Assembly (NCBI GenBank): GCA_022563455.1
Contig: JADFNI010000015.1
Coordinates: 1-20,429, forward strand
Reading direction: 5' to 3'
Length of the DNA: 20,429 nt
From: Nanobdellota archaeon
GTDB lineage: Archaea > Nanobdellota > Nanobdellia > Pacearchaeales > GW2011-AR1
Both the position numbers and the translations under genes were made by a program. Positions 1-5,134 of the stretch are shown in pieces (the first letter of the stretch is position 1; each line of letters opens with the position of its first letter). The notes beneath the pieces are model-generated. The model worked only from the letters and a program-made list of their open reading frames with translations, was not told where the DNA came from and searched no databases.

Positions 1-312
1 AAATCTGCTTTGAGCGTTCTTCCGAAAGATAGTTTTGTTTCTCTAAAAGTTAGGGTGAAAAATATTTTTGGAATTGTAAAGAAACATATTGATTCTGGAA
101 ATCCTCATATGAAGTTTTCTCATATAGCAAGGGATAAAGAAGAAATTTTGGCTTCGTTTGTTCCAATTCTTCATTTATCTCATCAAGAGAAGTTATACTT
201 AAGACAAGAAAATCATTTCGATGAAATTCACATTACCTTAAGCGAGCACGAAGACGAAAAGCAAGGAATGATCGATGAACTTGGACTTTATGAGGAAACT
301 ATAGAACAATAA
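1..312 (+). CDS. scpA: ScpA-like segregation/condensation protein, C-terminal fragment
   Basis: This is the C-terminal end of a gene that begins before the window. The frame is open from base 1, and the TTG at 10 is probably internal rather than a start. The visible ~103 residues fit the C-terminal winged-helix part of kleisin ScpA: a helix ending in FSHIARDKEEILASF is followed by a helix with the pattern VPILHLSHQEKL and then a wing strand (LRQENHFDEIHI). The family counterpart reads FLALLEL...V...Q...F.DI. ScpA bridges the SMC ATPase heads in chromosome condensation, and its C-terminal winged helix contacts the SMC head. The tail after the wing is acidic (EHEDEKQG). The stop TAA is at 310-312. 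Assignment rests on this pattern alone because the N-terminal half is outside the window. Confidence 0.72.
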   Translation, partial: KSALSVLPKDSFVSLKVRVKNIFGIVKKHIDSGNPHMKFSHIARDKEEILASFVPILHLSHQEKLYLRQENHFDEIHITLSEHEDEKQGMIDELGLYEETIEQ

Positions 313-313
313 G

Positions 314-354
314 ACTTAAATACTTCATATGCATATCATATGTATATCATATAC
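314..354 (+). promoter_or_regulatory. Promoter and palindrome-rich operator of the toxin-antitoxin pair
   Basis: A TATA-like CTTAAATAC (315-323) is followed by the palindrome ATATGCATAT (327-336) and a second CATATG (337-342), then a third ATATCATATAC-like stretch. With TATA at about 319, transcription would start near 345, so the palindromes would overlap the start site. Type II antitoxins with ribbon-helix-helix folds commonly bind such sites and repress their own operon. The role is inferred; the repeats are seen. Confidence 0.45.
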
Positions 355-366
355 ACAAAAGATAAT

Positions 367-630
367 ATGGAAAATAAAATGATAAGTGCGAGAGTTGAAT
401 TAGATGACTATTCTAATAGAGTTATTGGAGTTATAAAAGCAAAATTTGGTCTTAATGATAAATCTGAGGCACTAAATAAATTCATAGAACTTTACGGAGA
501 CGATATAATTGAAAAAGAAGCGACAATAGAGTATACTAAAAAGGCTATAAAAATAGCAAACAGTCATTACAAAAAATATGGTAAAAAGAAGATGAGTCTT
601 GCAGAGCTTGATAGAATTTGCGAGGAATAA
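367..630 (+). CDS. Antitoxin of a RelE-type TA pair (small RHH-like, DUF2683-like)
   Basis: This 87-residue protein lies 2 nt upstream of a RelE-like toxin, the usual antitoxin-first order. Its N-terminal part, ISARVELDDYSNRVIGVIKAKFGL followed by NDKSEALNKFI, has the strand-helix-turn-helix look of ribbon-helix-helix antitoxins. The 'ARVE' strand would insert in the DNA groove, and 'KSEALNKFI' is the typical second helix. The C-terminal part (about 50-87) is basic then acidic (YKKYGKKKMSLAELDRICEE) and would wrap the toxin. I chose ATG 367 because the predicted transcript start (~345) lies after the upstream in-frame ATG at 340. ATG 379 is also possible. No clear ribosome binding site is seen. 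It should neutralise the toxin and autorepress at the palindromes upstream. The exact antitoxin family is uncertain. Confidence 0.7.
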   Translation: MENKMISARVELDDYSNRVIGVIKAKFGLNDKSEALNKFIELYGDDIIEKEATIEYTKKAIKIANSHYKKYGKKKMSLAELDRICEE

Positions 631-632
631 AA

Positions 633-917
633 ATGTTTGACTTTGATTTATCAGACAAGCTTAAAATTACTATTAGAAAACTTATTAAAAAGGATAAAAA
701 GAAAGTTCAAATAATAAATAAGAAAATTAAAGAAATAATAAATAACTCAACGGATTCAATTAATCATTATAAAAATTTACGAAACGATTTAAAAAATTAT
801 AAAAGAGTTCATATAATGTCTAGCTTTGTCCTAGTTTTTAGAGTAGATATAGAAAACAATTTTATATTATTTATTGATTTTGATCATCACGATAAAATTT
901 ATAGAAAGGGGTTTTAA
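633..917 (+). CDS. RelE/ParE-superfamily toxin (mRNA interferase-like)
   Basis: This 94-residue basic protein has the RelE/YafQ outline. Helical N-terminal region LSDKLKITIRKLIKKDKKK is followed by an NKKIKEII helix, then HYKNLRNDLKNYKRVHI, then strands SFVLVFRV and NFILFIDFDHHDKIY. The pattern 'HYKNLR..LK..KRVHI..SFVLVF.V....I.F.DFDHHDKIY' is the form common in archaeal RelE homologues; the HHDKIY end carries the candidate catalytic His/Tyr residues. RelE toxins cleave mRNA in the ribosomal A site. The ATG at 633 is 2 nt after the antitoxin stop; a TTG at 618 in the same frame would overlap the antitoxin and is less likely. The gene converges on hisS with only 5 bp between the stops. The activity is inferred from family membership. 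Confidence 0.82.
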   Translation: MFDFDLSDKLKITIRKLIKKDKKKVQIINKKIKEIINNSTDSINHYKNLRNDLKNYKRVHIMSSFVLVFRVDIENNFILFIDFDHHDKIYRKGF

Positions 918-922
918 AGAAA

Positions 923-2086
923 TCATCCAAGACGCCTAATAATTCCTTCTTCATTAAGATCCCTTTCTTTGCCACTATCCATCTCTTTTAGCGTAAACTT
1001 CTTCTCCTTAACTCCTCTAGATCCCACAAATAAAACATAAGGAAATTTAGCGGCATTGGCATATTCCATCGCCTTTTTTGTCCCCTTATTAAGTATCAAA
1101 TCAACACTAATACCATTATCTCTAAATGATTCAGAAATCCTAGCAGACTCCTTATCTTCACCAATTGATATAACACAAAGTTTTGTTCTCTTGCCAACTG
1201 CACTTGAAAGTAAAAATATCGGCTCAAGTCCAAAAGAAATTCCAGTCGCTTGAACTTTTCCAATTTTATAACTTCCCCCACCACATAAAGAAACTCCTAG
1301 TTTTTTAGACCATATTTCGAATACTGATCCGTTGTAATAAGAAAACCCTCGAGAAAGATAGGGTCTAAATTCGACTACAACTCCAAGGGCCTTACAAGCC
1401 TTCTTCAATTCTTTTACTTCAGAATAATAATTATATTTTTCAAAAGATTTTTCAGGTTTAGTAAAAATATTAACTAAACGTTCAAACCCTAGTTTTTTCA
1501 AATTGTTTGCAACGTCTGCCTTAGACAACTTGTCTAATTTGTCTATTTCTCTTATTACTTGGTCTCGGATTTTTTCTGGAACTTTTTCTGTAACTAAAAT
1601 TTCATTAACTAGTTTTCTGTTATTAATATAAATTTTTATTGGAATTTCGAGTTCGTTAAAAATTCTATTGCTCATTTTCAAAAGCTCTGCTTCCGAATCA
1701 AGATCACTTCCAACAATATCACAATCTGCTTGAATAAACTGTCTGGTTCTTGCGACCCTTATAGGTTCGTCTCTAAAATTGTATCCAATTTGGTATCTTT
1801 TGAACGGGAGCTTTTGGTCTTTTGCTATTCTTTTTAACTGAAATGTGAATTCATATCTAAGAGCAAGGGATCTTTTTCCTCGGTCGGTTAACTTAAAGAT
1901 ATCTCTTACTGCATCGTCATTAGGATTTTCCCCTTTAACGAATTCTTCGAATTCTATTATTGGAGTTTCAGTCGGGCCAAATCCGTAAAGTTCGAAGTTT
2001 TTTCGAAATAGATTTGTGATTAGTTCTCTTTTTGAGGCATCAAGACCTATGAAGTCTTTGAATCCTTTTACTGTGTTTGTTTTCAT
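923..2086 (-). CDS. hisS: Histidyl-tRNA synthetase
   Basis: A 387-residue class II aminoacyl-tRNA synthetase charging tRNA-His; the tRNA-His gene lies just upstream on the same strand. Motif 2 is visible as KRYQIGYNFRDEPI then ARTRQFIQADCDIVGS (the FRDE/R-E/QF core). The HisRS-specific signature appears as RGFSYYNGSVFEIW (family: G.GYY.G.VFE), followed by the Gly-rich SLCGGGSYKIG. Motif 3 is TGISFGLEPIF with the Arg-equivalent position shifted to Glu-Pro as in HisRS. The last ~90 residues (from TKLCVISIG) form the anticodon-binding domain with a conserved 'PYVLFVGSRGVKEKKFTLK' ending. It is shorter than the bacterial enzyme (~420), as is common in reduced archaea. ATG at 2084-2086 gives MKTNTVKGFKDFIG, where KG(F/T)KDF is the expected N-terminus. 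The probable leader is unusually long; see the repeat entries. Confidence 0.95.
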   Translation of the reverse strand: MKTNTVKGFKDFIGLDASKRELITNLFRKNFELYGFGPTETPIIEFEEFVKGENPNDDAVRDIFKLTDRGKRSLALRYEFTFQLKRIAKDQKLPFKRYQIGYNFRDEPIRVARTRQFIQADCDIVGSDLDSEAELLKMSNRIFNELEIPIKIYINNRKLVNEILVTEKVPEKIRDQVIREIDKLDKLSKADVANNLKKLGFERLVNIFTKPEKSFEKYNYYSEVKELKKACKALGVVVEFRPYLSRGFSYYNGSVFEIWSKKLGVSLCGGGSYKIGKVQATGISFGLEPIFLLSSAVGKRTKLCVISIGEDKESARISESFRDNGISVDLILNKGTKKAMEYANAAKFPYVLFVGSRGVKEKKFTLKEMDSGKERDLNEEGIIRRLG

Positions 2087-2090
2087 TTTA

Positions 2091-2167
2091 TCAAGTTATG
2101 GAAGTAATATTCTTTCGAAGGTTCCATGCACTATTTTGCTTTTGCAAAAGGGTGGAAGCCGAGAATC
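2091..2167 (-). repeat. Direct repeat copy 1: tRNA-His 3' end plus flank in the hisS leader
   Basis: This ~77-bp stretch matches 2251-2326 at an offset of 159-160 bp, with a few mismatches and one single-base indel. Its distal end (2151-2167) is identical to the last 17 nt of the tRNA-His gene (positions 57-73, read on the minus strand). The rest is the tRNA 3' flank, including the palindrome CTTTTGCAAAAG (2139-2150). The copy is not a tRNA gene because the other three quarters of the tRNA are missing. It sits immediately upstream of the hisS ATG. Confidence 0.85.
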
Positions 2168-2196
2168 TACTCCCAATTTGCATTTCGCAATCAAAG

Positions 2197-2206
2197 ATTA
2201 TATACT
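2197..2206 (-). promoter_or_regulatory. Probable hisS TATA box inside an inverted repeat
   Basis: On the minus strand GAAAAGTATATAATC (2196-2210) is the best TATA box upstream of hisS. It would place the transcript start near 2176 and give a leader of about 90 nt, whereas most genes here look leaderless. It is framed by the inverted repeat GCAATC (2187-2192) / GATTGC (2212-2217), a possible operator. A weaker AATATTA at ~2105-2112 could serve a leaderless start instead. Confidence 0.5.
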
Positions 2207-2221
2207 TTTCTGATTGCTCAA

Positions 2222-2260
2222 AGCGAATTGCTCGCTCGGGCCGCCCTCGTTCAAGGGTGG
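2222..2260 (-). other. GC-rich island with two adjacent hairpins between the repeats
   Basis: In otherwise AT-rich DNA, 2222-2260 is strongly GC-rich and can form two hairpins: AGCGA/TCGCT (2222-2226 with 2232-2236, 5-nt loop) and CCGCCCT/AGGGTGG (2241-2247 with 2254-2260, 6-nt loop, one G-U). It lies between the two direct-repeat copies, downstream of tRNA-His on the minus strand. It could be a terminator or processing signal for the tRNA, or a structured RNA. No function is established from sequence. Confidence 0.4.
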
Positions 2261-2326
2261 GAGTAACATTCTTTCGAAGGTTCCATGCACCTTTTTGCTT
2301 TTGCAAAAGGGTGGAAGCCGAGAATC
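2251..2326 (-). repeat. Direct repeat copy 2: contains the genuine tRNA-His 3' end
   Basis: Partner of the repeat at 2091-2167. Bases 2310-2326 are the 3' end of the intact tRNA-His gene; the remainder is its 3' flank, with the palindrome CTTTTGCAAAAG at 2298-2309. The identity with copy 1 stops exactly inside the T-loop (position 57), after which the sequences are unrelated. The layout resembles the att duplication left by integration into a tRNA 3' end, or a local tandem duplication. Confidence 0.85.
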
Positions 2327-2381
2327 GGACTCGGGCCATTCGGACCACAACCGAACGTTCTACCACTAAACTACATCCACC
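2310..2381 (-). tRNA. tRNA-His (anticodon GTG)
   Basis: The minus strand folds as a cloverleaf. Extra G(-1) at 2381 pairs with C73 (2310), the identity element of tRNA-His. The acceptor GTGGATG pairs with CTTCCAC (one U6-U67 mismatch). The D stem is GTTT/GAAC with loop AGTGGTA. The anticodon stem TTCGG/CCGAA encloses TTGTGGT with anticodon GTG. Variable loop is TGGC, and the T stem CCGAG/CTCGG encloses TCCGATT. Two oddities are the acceptor mismatch and C at position 55, where U (pseudouridine) is nearly universal. CCA is not encoded. It lies upstream of hisS on the same strand. Confidence 0.92.
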
Positions 2382-2406
2382 ATAGTTAGAATTTAATTGA
2401 GAATTT

Positions 2407-2417
2407 GGTATAAAAAG
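2407..2417 (-). promoter_or_regulatory. TATA box of tRNA-His
   Basis: Read on the minus strand, CTTTTTATACC lies about 31 nt upstream of the first base of the tRNA (2381), the spacing expected for an archaeal TATA box with a short 5' leader. Confidence 0.5.
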
Positions 2418-2441
2418 TTTCGTGTTGGAGTTAAGACTAGA

Positions 2442-2458
2442 TTGATCTTCTTGATCAA
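2442..2458 (-). terminator. Small hairpin downstream of the membrane protein gene
   Basis: Perfect 6-bp inverted repeat TTGATC/GATCAA with a 5-nt loop, 54 nt beyond the stop of the gene ending at 2512 (minus). It is not followed directly by a T-run, so a terminator role is only possible. Confidence 0.25.
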
Positions 2459-2511
2459 AGATGGGGATAGCTCCTTTGGTTTACCATAGTATGTTGCATA
2501 ATATTGACTAT

Positions 2512-3426
2512 TTAAGATTTTTGGATTTTGTTTCTTACTCTTTTATGACTGAAAAATGCGGAGTAGATTATGACTAGGGATAATAGGGTTCCTAGAATTT
2601 TTACTAGTAATGGATTTGGAGATCCTTTCAGCCAGATGAGAGCCGTTGTTGCTATTGTTAAGACTCCAAGAATTGCTACGAAAATATGGAGTTGGGATTC
2701 TGCCCTTTCGTCTCCATGGGAGTCTCCCAATTTCTCTTCTAATGCAGATATCCTCTCTGATTGACTCTCGAGCTTAGCGTCCTGATCTATGACTGTTCCA
2801 TATAGACTGGCAGCATCCCGCTTTGCAGTATAGCCTGATTTTCCAATTGCTGCTGTTAATCCTCCTATTATCGTTGTGCCTCCAATTGTTCCAGTCTTAA
2901 CTGGGTGTCTATTGGCAAGTCCTAGGAAAGCCCTTCTTGTTCTTCCTAAAATAGTCTTAGACTCGGCAGATGTTGGAGGTTTTGGTTTAGATTCTTCATA
3001 GATTAGTCTTTTTTCTCTAACCCTTGGGATAAATTCCCCTGGAGCATCTCGTTCTAAAGGCTTTTCTCCAATCACACTCCTATATCTATCTACTGCCTTA
3101 TTTCTTAACCATTTTAATCTGTTTCCTGTTTCATGTAATGCTTTGTCACCTACATCATAAGTATCATCCCTAAAATCTCTGACACTATTTTTTCCATCGT
3201 GATACATCTTTTTTCCTTGTTCTTCCAATTCATCTAATTTTGTATATGTATCTCTTCCAACTTTATACCCCTTGCCAGCTCCAAAACCTAAGCCTCCGCC
3301 AATGGCAGATCCGAGCGCAGTAGTTGCTATATAACCTACAATTCCGGTTCTTCCAGCACGTTTAAGAAATTCTCTTCTCTCGTTACTTGAAAGACCATCT
3401 TTTTTGGTTTCTTTTGCCTTTGCCAT
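2512..3426 (-). CDS. Hypothetical membrane protein with two RRxFL (Tat-like) motifs
   Basis: 304 residues, family not recognised. The N-terminus has a twin-arginine-like NERREFLKRAG (R17-R18) followed by a Gly/Ala-rich hydrophobic stretch (28-52). A charged, probably helical region (55-150) with many Asp/Lys/Arg follows. Then a second RTRRAFLGL (R164-R165) leads into another Gly-rich hydrophobic stretch (177-196). Residues 215-235 (DAKLESQSERISALEEKLGD) look like a short coiled coil. Two ordinary membrane helices (about 246-266 and 272-293) and a basic tail (HKRVRNKIQKS) finish the protein. The first RR segment could be a Tat signal, but the two C-terminal helices would then need to be membrane-inserted too. 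The ATG at 3424-3426 has a TATA box (CTTATAAATA, ~3448-3458) ~26 nt upstream. Flanking genes give no functional hint. Confidence 0.75.
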   Translation of the reverse strand: MAKAKETKKDGLSSNERREFLKRAGRTGIVGYIATTALGSAIGGGLGFGAGKGYKVGRDTYTKLDELEEQGKKMYHDGKNSVRDFRDDTYDVGDKALHETGNRLKWLRNKAVDRYRSVIGEKPLERDAPGEFIPRVREKRLIYEESKPKPPTSAESKTILGRTRRAFLGLANRHPVKTGTIGGTTIIGGLTAAIGKSGYTAKRDAASLYGTVIDQDAKLESQSERISALEEKLGDSHGDERAESQLHIFVAILGVLTIATTALIWLKGSPNPLLVKILGTLLSLVIIYSAFFSHKRVRNKIQKS

Positions 3427-3526
3427 CTTGGAGAATATAAGATTCAGATATTTATAAGATTATTGAAAAACTCAATTCTTTAATTTTGAAAAAAATTGAC
3501 CCCGGCAATTTCGCTCCGGACGGCTC

Positions 3527-3541
3527 AAAAAAATAAAAAAC
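3527..3541 (-). terminator. T-tract terminator of the acidic protein gene
   Basis: On the minus strand the gene ending at 3554 is followed by GTTTTTTATTTTTTTG, then a GC-rich stretch (3500-3526). A run of U in the transcript soon after the stop is the usual archaeal termination signal. Confidence 0.5.
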
Positions 3542-3553
3542 TTTGTAAAAGAT

Positions 3554-3874
3554 TTAAGCCGTTTCTTTAGAAGCTTCAGTATCTTCTGCTGGTGCAGACT
3601 CACTTGCTTCTTCAGATTCAGCCTCTGCTGGAGCTTTTTCAGATTCATCTTCGTCCTCGTCTTCAGAAGCCTCTTCAGCCTCTGGAGCGTCTTCAGATTT
3701 GTCTTCAGACTTAGATTCAGCGTCTTCAGAATCGCTTGCTTCCTCAGCAGGCGTTTCCTCAGCTTCTTCTTCAGCCGGAGCCTCAGCAGCTTCTTCCATA
3801 GGAGCTTCACTTGTCTCTTCTGCTTTTGCAGTAGATTCAGATTCTTCCTCAGGAGTTACTGTTTCTTCTTCCAT
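3554..3874 (-). CDS. Extremely acidic low-complexity protein
   Basis: 106 residues made almost only of Glu, Ala, Ser, Asp, Pro and Thr with a few Lys; there is no Cys, Trp, Tyr, Phe, Leu, Ile or Gly. No hydrophobic segment or signal peptide is seen, so it should be soluble, disordered and strongly negative. The function is not recognised. Such proteins may act as counter-ions, chaperone-like tails or nucleic-acid mimics, but nothing here decides. It is a real gene by several signs: a TATA box (minus strand ATATTTATAAAG, 3895-3907) lies about 27 nt from ATG 3874, so it is leaderless, and a T-tract follows the stop. TTG at 3877 in frame is not needed as a start. A Leu/Lys-rich frame overlapping it is a shadow. 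Confidence 0.75.
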   Translation of the reverse strand: MEEETVTPEEESESTAKAEETSEAPMEEAAEAPAEEEAEETPAEEASDSEDAESKSEDKSEDAPEAEEASEDEDEDESEKAPAEAESEEASESAPAEDTEASKETA

Positions 3875-3947
3875 CAATGTTCAATAATAATTTTCTTTAT
3901 AAATATTTAGGTACACCTTTTTAGTTATAAATATTAGAGATTTATTG

Positions 3948-4466
3948 TCATATGCACTTTCTATAGAATAGTTTATCTCGAGGAGGGGAATGATAGCATT
4001 CTACTTTTTTGTATAGCCTTAGATGACTTACATACTCGAAGTGGACCTCTCCTTTACTGCGATAACTGCTTTTTGAATATTGCCAATCATTGTGATTGTA
4101 CCTTGAAGTATAATCATAGGAATTTCTATAATAATTTTTTTCATAATAAGGATCTTTAGGATAATAATGTCTTGATTTGGTCGACATTATATAATCGTAG
4201 TCACCATGATATCCTTCAGAATAAGTTCTCTTGTAAGAACTTTTACTCAAATATATTTTCTTAGCTCTTCGATCTTTGTATTCATCTGTTGTTCTGTAAG
4301 TATAGCCGTGCCTGTAATCATAGGTCCTGTATCTGTCTTCGTTAAATGTTATTGTTTTTCGTATGACTATTTCGTCTGGGTGGGAATAGTCTATGTATGA
4401 ATGTCCAGCGCTTACGAGGCTGACGGATAAGAATATTAACGTGAAAAGTACTAGGAACTTTTTCAT
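3948..4466 (-). CDS. Secreted tyrosine-rich basic protein
   Basis: 172 residues, family not recognised. A clear signal peptide (MKKFLVLFTLIFLSVSLVSA, 1-20) predicts export with cleavage before GHSY. The mature part is unusually rich in Tyr, Arg, Lys, Ser, His and Asp, with many 'YR', 'DY' and 'YY' pairs and little hydrophobic content. Only two Cys are present near the C-terminus, which suggests a disulphide. The composition resembles structural or matrix-like surface proteins rather than an enzyme. A TATA box (minus TTATATATTT, 4485-4494) lies ~24 nt from ATG 4466, so the transcript is almost leaderless. It is divergent from the Mer-like operon. The role is unknown; cell-envelope attachment is a guess. 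Confidence 0.72.
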   Translation of the reverse strand: MKKFLVLFTLIFLSVSLVSAGHSYIDYSHPDEIVIRKTITFNEDRYRTYDYRHGYTYRTTDEYKDRRAKKIYLSKSSYKRTYSEGYHGDYDYIMSTKSRHYYPKDPYYEKNYYRNSYDYTSRYNHNDWQYSKSSYRSKGEVHFEYVSHLRLYKKVECYHSPPRDKLFYRKCI

Positions 4467-4528
4467 AGTATATCATAGGTTAAGAAATATATAAGGGTTG
4501 CGGACTACTAGATGGTTGTGAAATAAAA

Positions 4529-4540
4529 ATATTTAAATAC
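4529..4540 (+). promoter_or_regulatory. TATA box of the Mer-like operon
   Basis: ATATTTAAATAC lies 26 nt (centre) upstream of ATG 4561, predicting a leaderless first gene. No metal-sensing operator is obvious between it and the start. Confidence 0.6.
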
Positions 4541-4560
4541 GAACTATACTCAGATTATTC

Positions 4561-4719
4561 ATGGTAAAAGAAGAGATAAAGGAGGGTAAAACTTATTATC
4601 AGTGCGAGGTTTGTTTGTTTTATTACAAGACGAGGAAGTTAGCGCAGGAATGTGAAGATTTTTGTAATAAATATCATGCATGCAGTACCGAACTTACAAA
4701 ACATGCTGTACAGTTCTAA
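4561..4719 (+). CDS. Small Cys-rich metal-binding protein of the Mer-like operon
   Basis: A 52-residue protein that starts leaderless from the TATA box at 4529-4540. Five Cys and two His are placed as C15-x2-C18 (YQCEVC), C31-x3-C35 (ECEDFC), H39, C41 and H48. The aromatic stretch LFYYKT follows the first pair. This CxxC...CxxxC arrangement suggests a zinc ribbon or a small metal chaperone. Short archaeal proteins with this pattern occur beside heavy-metal genes as far as I recall, but I give no family name. Its TAA overlaps the ATG of the MerT-like gene by one base (TAATG), so translation is coupled, which ties it to the transporter's job. Confidence 0.75.
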   Translation: MVKEEIKEGKTYYQCEVCLFYYKTRKLAQECEDFCNKYHACSTELTKHAVQF

Positions 4720-5057
4720 TGGAAATTAATAAAGAATCAATCAAAACAGGTGTAATAGCAGGTTTCTTTGGGTCACTTTGCTGTACAACCCCTATACTTA
4801 TCGTGGCTCTTGGTCTTGGAAGTATTGGATTCGCATTGGGATTTGCAAAGTTCAGGCCGTTCTTTATAATTCTTGGATCAGTTTTTTTATTCTTCTCACT
4901 TTATAGTTTTATAAAAAAGAAAGAAGGAGTTTGCAATAGGTACACAATTAGAAAGAATCTTGATATTTTGGTTGTTGCTGTGGTTGTTGCTGTTGTTATA
5001 TGGGCGTTGCTTCTTTATGTAATTGTGCCTTTTATTGGGAAGTATGTATATGGATAA
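4719..5057 (+). CDS. MerT-like heavy-metal (mercury) transport protein
   Basis: 112 residues with about three membrane helices: 10-42, 47-64 and 82-107. The first helix carries the vicinal Cys pair C21-C22 in GSLCCTTPILIVALGLGS, the hallmark of MerT, where the pair takes Hg(II) from MerP across the inner membrane. 'FRPFFIILGSVFLFFS' matches the family's second helix. The loop after it has one Cys (C72, in GVCNRY), where bacterial MerT usually has two. I chose ATG 4719 rather than the upstream in-frame ATG at 4680, because 4719 overlaps the preceding stop by one base and gives a normal N-terminus. The neighbour downstream is an HMA protein, the expected partner. The substrate could be another soft metal; mercury is inferred from the family. 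Confidence 0.75.
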   Translation: MEINKESIKTGVIAGFFGSLCCTTPILIVALGLGSIGFALGFAKFRPFFIILGSVFLFFSLYSFIKKKEGVCNRYTIRKNLDILVVAVVVAVVIWALLLYVIVPFIGKYVYG

Positions 5058-5076
5058 GAAATATATTGGGGCAATA
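5050..5076 (+). repeat. Duplicated gene start, copy 1 (overlaps the MerT stop)
   Basis: ATGGATAAGAAATATATTGG and following bases match the true start of the next gene (5135-5161) with about four differences over 27 bp, 85 bp apart. This copy's ATG overlaps the MerT-like stop (ATGGATAA), like a normal coupled start. Its frame, however, ends after 30 codons at 5140-5142. It looks like the former start of the HMA gene. Confidence 0.75.
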
Positions 5077-5089
5077 AAGGTTAGATTAT

Positions 5090-5119
5090 GCAATGGCTTC
5101 GTCCTTGCGGATCAAAAAC
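5090..5119 (+). other. GC-richer island between the two duplicated starts
   Basis: The stretch from GCAATGGCTTCG (5090) to the A-run at 5113-5117 resembles the GC-rich islands at 3504-3533 and, more loosely, 2223-2255. All share GCAAT/GAATT, then CG-rich core, then a TC(A) run. It lies exactly between a pair of direct repeats. The similarity is by eye and could be chance. Confidence 0.3.
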
Positions 5120-5120
5120 T

Positions 5121-5126
5121 GGAGGT
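5121..5126 (+). promoter_or_regulatory. Strong Shine-Dalgarno site deciding the HMA gene start
   Basis: GGAGGT lies 8 nt before ATG 5135, an ideal spacing. It supports 5135 as the start over the in-frame ATG at 5093, which has no such site. Confidence 0.75.
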
Positions 5127-5134
5127 TTTTGCTA

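Noticed and set aside
2251..2326. A second tRNA gene at copy 1 of the repeat (2091-2167)
   Set aside because: Copy 1 holds only positions 57-73 of the tRNA; acceptor 5' strand, D arm and anticodon arm are missing, so it is a fragment.
2091..2326. Integrated provirus or plasmid between the tRNA-His repeats
   Set aside because: Only ~83 bp separates the copies and no integrase gene is visible, so at most this is a scar.
2077..2385. Open frames on both strands across the repeats and tRNA-His
   Set aside because: They run through the tRNA gene and the direct repeats, and their repeated peptide is only the translated DNA repeat. No start signal fits.
3472..3810. Leu/Lys-rich open frame on the minus strand
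   Set aside because: It overlaps the acidic protein gene in another frame; its monotony is the mirror of GAA/GCT codons. The acidic gene has the promoter and stop-linked T-tract.
4680..4718. N-terminal extension of the MerT-like protein from ATG 4680
   Set aside because: It lies fully within the upstream small gene and adds a Cys-rich tail unlike the family; ATG 4719 with TAATG coupling is better.
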